From the NCBI RefSeq assembly GCF_001865015.1, contig NZ_MJGV01000046.1:558065-622064 (forward strand): a stretch of 64,000 nucleotides of DNA. The letters run 5' to 3'. The position numbers were made by a program, and so were the translations under genes. This document shows positions 58,714 to 64,000 of this stretch, piece after piece. The notes beneath the pieces were generated by a model. That model worked only from the letters and a program-made list of their open reading frames with translations, did no database searches and had not been told where the DNA came from. Each line of letters begins with the position of its first letter. Positions within the stretch are counted from its first letter, which is position 1. The stretch comes from Curtobacterium sp. MMLR14_010 (GTDB taxonomy: Bacteria > Actinomycetota > Actinomycetes > Actinomycetales > Microbacteriaceae).

Positions 58714-59724
58714 TCAGTACCCGGCGGCCGGGTCCACGACGCCGACGAAGCCCTCGCCGGACTCCGTCAGGAACGCCGTCACGTTGTGCCGCACCCGCTC
58801 GGCGAGCAGCGGCTCCACCATCTCCGGGGTGTCCGCCTGGTGCGGGGTGATGACGACACCGGGGGCGTCCCACAGCGGGTGACCGTCGGGCAGGGGCTCC
58901 GGGTCGGTCACGTCGAGACCGGCACCGGCGATCTCCCCGGCGTGCAGGGCCTCCACCAGGGCGTCGGTGTCGACGAGGCCACCGCGGGCGATGTTCACGA
59001 GCCGTGCCGAGGGCTTCATGAGCGAGAACTGCGACGCGCCGAACAGCTTGGACGTGTCGTCGGTCATCGCGGCGGCGATCATCACGACGTCGGCGTGCGG
59101 CAACACGGCGTCGAGCTCGTCCGTCGTCACGGTACGGGCAGCCCCCGGCACCGGCGCGGAGGAGCGACGGACCACGGTGACGTCGACCTCGAACGGCGCG
59201 AGCAGCCGGAGGTACTCCAGCGCGATGCCCCCGGCACCGATGACCACCACGGAACGGCCGTAGAGCGAGACGCCCTCGGGCTCGGTCCCCCACGACCGCA
59301 CCCGGGCACGCTTGGGCAGCACCCGCAGCGTGGCGAGGGTCAGCGCGAGCGCGTGCTCGGCGACGGGCTCCGCGTACGCGCCCTTGGCCGAGGTGAACAG
59401 GACCCGGTCGCCGTGCTCGCGGATCAGGTGCGCGAAGGCGTCGACCCCGGCGAAGGGCAGCTGCACCCAGGACACCGACGGCGCGGACTCCAGCGCCTGC
59501 GCGAGGCCGGACGGGTCCCGGGCGTCGAGCCAGACGATCCCGCGGGTGTCCTCGCCGAGGTCGGCGACCGTCCCGCCGGCGTCGGTCACCGCCGAGACGT
59601 GCAGGTCGGTCGGCGCCGGCAGGATCGCCACGGGGCCGGCTGCGGGCGGGCCCACGGGGAGGGGCGCTCCGGCGTCGGTGACGACGGCTCGGTGACCGCG
59701 GGGCTGGACGTCGGTGTCGCTCAC
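58714..59724 (-). CDS. D-isomer-specific 2-hydroxyacid dehydrogenase family protein
   Basis: The protein is 336 residues. The NAD-binding loop VVIGAGGIALEYLRLL (about 160-175) has the GxGxxG-type glycines, and the family's catalytic residues can be placed: Arg in NIARGGLVD, Glu in DPEPLPDGHPLW and His in ITPHQAD. It should interconvert a 2-keto acid and a D-2-hydroxy acid with NAD(P)H. Its ATG overlaps the stop of the ABC ATPase gene (ATGA), an unusual pairing that may reflect uptake and metabolism of one compound. Confidence 0.88.
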   Translation of the reverse strand: MSDTDVQPRGHRAVVTDAGAPLPVGPPAAGPVAILPAPTDLHVSAVTDAGGTVADLGEDTRGIVWLDARDPSGLAQALESAPSVSWVQLPFAGVDAFAHLIREHGDRVLFTSAKGAYAEPVAEHALALTLATLRVLPKRARVRSWGTEPEGVSLYGRSVVVIGAGGIALEYLRLLAPFEVDVTVVRRSSAPVPGAARTVTTDELDAVLPHADVVMIAAAMTDDTSKLFGASQFSLMKPSARLVNIARGGLVDTDALVEALHAGEIAGAGLDVTDPEPLPDGHPLWDAPGVVITPHQADTPEMVEPLLAERVRHNVTAFLTESGEGFVGVVDPAAGY

Positions 59725-60662
59725 TGCTGCTCCTGTCGGGGGGTGCTGGTGCCGGCACCGGCGGTCGCCGGGCGGCGGGGTGCGGCGGAACGACGGGGAG
59801 CGGCACCGGTCGCGGCACCAGCGGTCGTCGCGCGCTTCACCGGGCGTGCCGCGGTGGCGGCGAGCGTCCGGACGTACGGGTCGACCGGGCTGTCGAGGAC
59901 CTCGTCGAAGGTGCCGAGGCCGACGAGTCGCCCCTCGGCCATGACCGCGACCCGGTCGGCGAGGGCACGGGCTTCACGGAGGTCGCTCGACACGACGACC
60001 GCCGAGAACTGCCGGTTGCGCTGGAGGCTCGCGAGGGCCTCGAGCACGGACTGCCGCACGAGCACGTCCACACCACGGGCTGGTTCGTCGGCGACGAGCA
60101 GCTGGGGTTCGAGGACGAGCGCCTGCGCCAACGCCACGCGCTGCCGCTGCCCGCTCGAGAGCTCCCACGTGTTGAGCCGCATGACGCCGAGCGGCAGGTG
60201 CACGGCGTCGACGAGCCGCGCCACGATGAGCCCGGCCTCCTTGCGGTCGAAGCGACGGTCACGGGCGTAGATCGGCTCCGCGATGGCCTCGCCGACGGTC
60301 AGGTCGGGGGTCAGCCGGTCGGCGGCGTCCTGCGGGAGGTACCCGATCCGGCCGGTCAGGCGACCGAGGCGACGGGACGACGGCCGCAGCCCGCGGATCC
60401 GCTGCCCGAGCACGGTCAGCTCGCCGCCGACGATGTGCCGTCGGTGCGCCCCCTCGCCCTCGCCGCGGGCGCCGAGCTGGCCGGCCACCGCCGCGGCGAA
60501 GCTCGACTTGCCGGAGCCGGACTCGCCGAGGACCGCGAGGATCTCGCCGGTCCCGACGGTTAGCGTCACCCCGTCGACCGCCCGGATGGGGCGTCCGCCG
60601 GGGACCCGGTACTCGATGGAGACGTCGTCGGCGACGACCGCCGGGCCGTTGACCCCGCTCAT
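59721..60662 (-). CDS. ABC transporter ATP-binding protein
   Basis: The protein is 313 residues. Walker A GESGSGKSS (about 43-51), signature SSGQRQR (about 145-151) and Walker B LLVADEPARGVD are present; the usual TSALD after Walker B reads ARGVD. A Pro/Ala/Arg-rich tail follows residue 275. It resembles peptide/nickel importer ATPases but lacks the C-terminal oligopeptide domain. The ATG at 60662 has GGAGAGG upstream. The complete Dpp-type ATPase is encoded next to it, so this may be an additional or specialised subunit. Confidence 0.82.
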   Translation of the reverse strand: MSGVNGPAVVADDVSIEYRVPGGRPIRAVDGVTLTVGTGEILAVLGESGSGKSSFAAAVAGQLGARGEGEGAHRRHIVGGELTVLGQRIRGLRPSSRRLGRLTGRIGYLPQDAADRLTPDLTVGEAIAEPIYARDRRFDRKEAGLIVARLVDAVHLPLGVMRLNTWELSSGQRQRVALAQALVLEPQLLVADEPARGVDVLVRQSVLEALASLQRNRQFSAVVVSSDLREARALADRVAVMAEGRLVGLGTFDEVLDSPVDPYVRTLAATAARPVKRATTAGAATGAAPRRSAAPRRPATAGAGTSTPRQEQQ

Positions 60663-60746
60663 GGAACCCTCTCCGCGCCGCCCCCTGGCGACGCAGCGCG
60701 GACAGCGGGTGTCCGCGCGACGTACGTGGTGCTCTGGACGGGACCA

Positions 60747-60793
60747 CCCTGGAGGCTCGACCTGCGTCATCGACGCGAGTGGGGCCTCCAGGG
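60747..60793 (-). terminator. Hairpin between the two ABC ATPase genes
   Basis: A perfect 10-bp stem (CCCTGGAGGC with GCCTCCAGGG) encloses a loop with a smaller inner stem. It lies 16 bp past the stop of the Dpp-type ATPase gene on the minus strand. Confidence 0.6.
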
Positions 60794-60808
60794 CGGGTGG
60801 GCCGGGTG

Positions 60809-62542
60809 TCAGGACCCGGCGCGGTCCAGTCGTTCCAGCGTACGCCGTCGCTCCGCCTGCTCTGCCGGGTCGGGCACCGGCAGCGACGCCAGGAGCCGCT
60901 GCGTGTACGGGTGCTGCGGCGAGCCGAGGACCTCAGCCGTCGTGCCCGTCTCGACCAGGTCACCGCGGTAGAGCACGGCGATGCGGTCGGAGAGCGCGCC
61001 CACGACCGCCAGGTCGTGGCTGATGAACAGCGACGCGAAGCCGAAGTCCTGCTGCAGCTCGAGGAAGAGCTCCAGCACGCGGGCCTGCACCGACACGTCG
61101 AGCGCGCTCGTCGGCTCGTCGGCGATGAGCAGCTTCGGCCGGAGCGCGAGCGACCGGGCGAGCGAGGCGCGCTGGCGCTGCCCACCGGAGAGCTCGTGCG
61201 GGTACCGGTCGCCGTAGGCGGCGGGCAGCTGCACGGCCTCCATCAGCTCGTCGACCTGCTTGCGCGCGGACCGGGGCGAGGACGCCACGCCGTGCACGAC
61301 GAGCGGCTCGGCGACGCACTCGGCGATCGTCAGCAGCGGGTTGAAGGACGTCGCCGGGTCCTGGAAGACGAACCCGATGTCCTTCCGCAGCCGCTTGAAG
61401 TCCCGCTCCTTGTACCCGAGCATCTCGGTGCCGAGGACGTTGAGCGAGCCACCGGTGATCTTCGTCAGGCCGGCGATGGCCCGGCCGATGGTGGTCTTGC
61501 CGGAGCCGGACTCCCCCACCAGGCCGAGGACCTCGCCGGGCCGGATCGCCAGGTCGACGCCCTTGACCGCGCGGAACGCCGGCGCGCCGAAGCGGCCGGG
61601 GTACTCGATCTCCAGGCCCCTGGCGGAGACGACGGGTTCGACGTCCTCGGTGATGAGGGCACGCCGGGCGACCCCGGTGCTCGCCTCGAGCCGGGGCACG
61701 GCCGCCAGCAGGCGCTTCGTGTAGTCGGCCTGCGGGTCGCCGAAGAGCTGGGCGACCGGGGCCTCCTCGACGATCTCGCCCTGGTACATCACGGCGACGC
61801 GGTCGGCCAGGTCGGCGACGACGCCCATGTTGTGCGTGATGATGACGATCGCCGCACCGAACTCGTCACGGCAGCGACGCAGCAGGTCGAGGATCTCGGC
61901 CTGCACCGTCACGTCGAGGGCGGTGGTCGGCTCGTCGGCGATGATGACGCTCGGCTCGAGGGCCAGGGCGCTCGCGATCACGACGCGCTGCTTCTGCCCG
62001 CCGGAGAACTGGTGCGGGTAGTGGTCGACGCGCTGCTCGGGGTCGGGGATGCCGACGCGGCGCAGGTAGTCGATCGCCTTCGCGCGCGCCTCTTTCTTCG
62101 AGACGCCGCCGTGCGCCCGGAGGCCCTCGGCGATCTGCCACCCGACGGTGAAGACCGGGTTCAGTGCCGTCGACGGCTCCTGGAACACCATCGCGCCGGC
62201 GGTGCCGCGGAGTTCCCGCAGCTTCTGCGACCCGACGGACACGACGTCGGTGCCGTCGAGGAACACGGCGCCGCCGAGCGTCGCCGTCTCGGGCATCAGC
62301 CGGAGCATGCTCCGCGCCGTCACGGACTTGCCGGAGCCGGACTCGCCGACCAGGGCGAGGACCTCGCCGGGGCGGACGTCGATGGTGACGCCCTTGACCG
62401 CGTCGACGGCGCCGCCGTCGGTCGCGAAGGTGACGGTGAGGTCGTCGACGACGACCACCGGCTCGTTCCGGTCGGTGCCGGCCTGGAGGCTCGTGGCCCG
62501 GTCGGTCCTGCCGTGCTGTGCAGGGATGGCTGCGTCGGTCAT
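60809..62542 (-). CDS. Fused double ATP-binding protein of a peptide-type ABC importer
   Basis: The protein is 577 residues with two complete ATPase domains. The first (about 28-285) has Walker A GESGSGKSV, signature SGGQKQR and DEPTTALD. The second (about 300-560) has GESGSGKTT, SGGQRQR and DEPTSALD, each followed by an H-loop (THN, SHD). This is the DppD-DppF arrangement fused into one chain, common in actinobacteria. It energises uptake of oligopeptides, dipeptides or nickel chelates. Its ATG overlaps the permease gene stop. Confidence 0.93.
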   Translation of the reverse strand: MTDAAIPAQHGRTDRATSLQAGTDRNEPVVVVDDLTVTFATDGGAVDAVKGVTIDVRPGEVLALVGESGSGKSVTARSMLRLMPETATLGGAVFLDGTDVVSVGSQKLRELRGTAGAMVFQEPSTALNPVFTVGWQIAEGLRAHGGVSKKEARAKAIDYLRRVGIPDPEQRVDHYPHQFSGGQKQRVVIASALALEPSVIIADEPTTALDVTVQAEILDLLRRCRDEFGAAIVIITHNMGVVADLADRVAVMYQGEIVEEAPVAQLFGDPQADYTKRLLAAVPRLEASTGVARRALITEDVEPVVSARGLEIEYPGRFGAPAFRAVKGVDLAIRPGEVLGLVGESGSGKTTIGRAIAGLTKITGGSLNVLGTEMLGYKERDFKRLRKDIGFVFQDPATSFNPLLTIAECVAEPLVVHGVASSPRSARKQVDELMEAVQLPAAYGDRYPHELSGGQRQRASLARSLALRPKLLIADEPTSALDVSVQARVLELFLELQQDFGFASLFISHDLAVVGALSDRIAVLYRGDLVETGTTAEVLGSPQHPYTQRLLASLPVPDPAEQAERRRTLERLDRAGS

Positions 62543-63537
62543 GCTGCTGCCCCTTCCGCGCTGGTCGCCTTGTCGCGCGTGGAGACCAGCTGCTTCAGCC
62601 GTCGGCGCGCACGCAGACGGGGATCGGAGATGTCGTTGAGGCTCTCGCCGATGAACGTGACCCCGAGGACGAGCAGCACGATCGCGATGCCCGGGTAGAC
62701 GCCGGTCCACCAGACGCCGCTTGCGACGTCGGACAGCGCGCGGCTGAGGTCGTAGCCCCACTCGGCGCCCTGGGTCGGGCCGATGCCGAACCCGAGGAAG
62801 CCGAGGCCGGCCAGGGTCAGCACCGCGTCGCTGGCGTTCAGGGTGAGGATGAGCGGCAGGGACCTGGTCGAGTTCCGGAGCACGTGGCGGGTCATGATGC
62901 GCCACGGGTTCGTGCCGATCACGCGGGCCGACTCCACGAAGGCGTCGTTCTTCAGGCGCACGGCCTCGGCGCGGACCACGCGGAAGTACTGCGGGATGTA
63001 GACCACGGTGATCGAGATCGCCGCGGCCGTGATGCCGCCCCAGTAGTCCGAGTTGCCCCCGGAGACCACGATCGAGACGACGATCGCGAGCAGGAGGGAC
63101 GGGAAGGCGTAGATGGCGTCGGCGACGACCACGAGGACGCGGTCGAGCCAGCCACCGATGTACCCGGAGATCATGCCGAGGACGACACCGATCGCGATCG
63201 AGACGACGACGGCGACGATGACGACGAGCACCGCGGTCCTGGCGCCGTAGACGACCCGGCTGAAGACGTCGAGGCCGCCGACGGTCGTGCCCCAGATGTG
63301 CTCGGCGCTCGGGGCACCGGTACGCGGGAAGTTCGTGCCGTCCGCGCCCTGCTGGTCACCGAAGCCGTACGGCGCGATGAGCGGGGCGAAGACCGCGACG
63401 AGCAGGTAGAGGGCGCAGATGACCACGCCGACGATGAGCATGGCGCGCTGCCATCCGGTGCTCCGACGGAGCTGGACGACGACGGGGAGCCGCTTCCACA
63501 GCGGCTCGTGGCGGTCGACGAGGGTGATGTCGGACAT
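62539..63537 (-). CDS. Peptide-type ABC importer permease (DppC/OppC-like)
   Basis: The protein is 332 residues with six helices. An N-terminal helix (about 31-54) and the OppC_N region HIWGTTVGGLDVFSRVVYGARTA come first. The EAA-type coupling loop EAVRLKNDAFVESARVIGTNPWRIMTRHV (about 190-218) contacts the ATPase, and LTLAGLGFLGFGIGPT follows. It forms the channel with the upstream permease. It lies 2 bp after that gene and overlaps the ATPase gene. Confidence 0.94.
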   Translation of the reverse strand: MSDITLVDRHEPLWKRLPVVVQLRRSTGWQRAMLIVGVVICALYLLVAVFAPLIAPYGFGDQQGADGTNFPRTGAPSAEHIWGTTVGGLDVFSRVVYGARTAVLVVIVAVVVSIAIGVVLGMISGYIGGWLDRVLVVVADAIYAFPSLLLAIVVSIVVSGGNSDYWGGITAAAISITVVYIPQYFRVVRAEAVRLKNDAFVESARVIGTNPWRIMTRHVLRNSTRSLPLILTLNASDAVLTLAGLGFLGFGIGPTQGAEWGYDLSRALSDVASGVWWTGVYPGIAIVLLVLGVTFIGESLNDISDPRLRARRRLKQLVSTRDKATSAEGAAA

Positions 63538-63539
63538 CG

Positions 63540-64000
63540 TCAGAACCTCACTCTCGGGTCGATGAGCGCCGCGACGACGTCGACGACGAAGTTCGTGACG
63601 GCGACGATCACCGCCAGCATCGCGACGATGCCCTGCACGGCGACGAAGTCACGGGCGGACAGGTACTGGTTGAGCTCGAAGCCGAGCCCGCGCCAGCCGA
63701 AGGTCGTCTCGGTGAGCACCGAGCCGCCGAGCAGCATGGCGATCTGCAGGCCCATCACGGTGATGATCGGCACGAGGGCCGGGCGGAACGCGTGCGTCCG
63801 GACGAGCCGCGACTCGCGCACACCGCGCGACCGTGCGGCGTCGACGTACTCGGAGCCGAGCGAGCCGATCATGTTCGCGCGCACCAGGCGCAGGAAGATG
63901 CCCGCCGTCAGCAGGCCCAGCGTCAGCGCCGGCAGGACCGCGTGCTGGAGCACGTCGCTGATGATCTGGCCGTTGCCGGTGCGGATCGCGTCGATGAGGA
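63540..64000 (-). CDS. Peptide-type ABC importer permease (DppB/OppB-like), 5' end outside the window
   Basis: Only the C-terminal 153 or so residues are present; the frame is open to the window edge at 64000. The EAA-type loop reads VDAARSRGVRESRLVRTHAFRPAL, followed by the helix with LLGGSVLTETTFGWRGLG and the final VDVVAALIDPRVRF, which are diagnostic for DppB-type permeases. The gene precedes the DppC-like permease in the operon. A substrate-binding protein gene would be expected outside the window to the right. Confidence 0.92.
   Translation of the reverse strand, partial: LIDAIRTGNGQIISDVLQHAVLPALTLGLLTAGIFLRLVRANMIGSLGSEYVDAARSRGVRESRLVRTHAFRPALVPIITVMGLQIAMLLGGSVLTETTFGWRGLGFELNQYLSARDFVAVQGIVAMLAVIVAVTNFVVDVVAALIDPRVRF

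Overview
This 64 kb window is high-GC actinobacterial DNA. The GC-rich third codon positions, the many GTG starts, the block ahpE / aceE / fasR-fabD-fabH-acpP-fabF / DUF3145, the homodimeric AceE-type pyruvate dehydrogenase and the probable leaderless starts (a TANNNT box 6-7 nt before the start codon) all point to Microbacteriaceae. A Curtobacterium-like genome is my best guess, made from gene content and not from a database search. Three tRNA genes are present. I see no rRNA, CRISPR array, insertion sequence or prophage.

Layout. 0-13 kb: small membrane proteins, a membrane-tethered endonuclease/exonuclease/phosphatase protein, a GNAT acetyltransferase, a four-gene ABC exporter (two large FtsX-type permeases and two ATPases with overlapping ends), a membrane LuxR regulator, and a divergent TetR / NAD(P)-binding pair. 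13-17 kb: a carotenoid-type block with a CrtI-family oxidoreductase, a UbiA-family prenyltransferase resembling lycopene elongases, and a divergent glycosyltransferase. 17-20 kb: a CrtC/AttH-type lipocalin, an NAD(P)-binding protein, a PPOX flavin protein and a divergent MarR. 20-24 kb: a photosystem-like operon of a DTE-motif microbial rhodopsin, lycopene beta-cyclase and a Brp/Blh carotene dioxygenase, facing an orphan response regulator across a perfect 16-bp palindrome. 24-32 kb: accessory redox genes (SDRs, a quinone-oxidoreductase-like protein, a tautomerase), each near a MarR, XRE or TetR regulator, plus a VanZ-like protein. 32-34 kb: tRNA-Val, a decayed sortase-anchored surface protein and a hypothetical membrane protein.

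34-43 kb holds the most unusual system: a phosphopantetheinyl transferase, a stand-alone carrier protein, an acyl-CoA-dehydrogenase-like flavoprotein, an aminoacyl-tRNA-synthetase-like amino acid:[carrier protein] ligase and a two-domain alpha/beta hydrolase. Facing them is a nitroreductase-like protein plus a PaaK-like adenylate-forming enzyme. Together they look able to load an amino acid on the carrier, oxidise it and release or transfer it. I know of no characterised product.

43-54 kb is conserved core: AhpE, AceE, the PucR-type FasR and the type II fatty-acid genes, so the enzyme that makes acetyl-CoA sits beside the pathway that uses it. Downstream of fabF is a dense array of short inverted repeats, then DUF3145, DUF1684 and an AI-2E-family transporter. 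54-64 kb: a tRNA with anticodon CAT and a partial copy of its 3' end, a GT4 glycosyltransferase, a DMT transporter, peptide deformylase, tRNA-Asn, a 2-hydroxyacid dehydrogenase and a Dpp/Opp-type peptide ABC transporter that runs off the window end.
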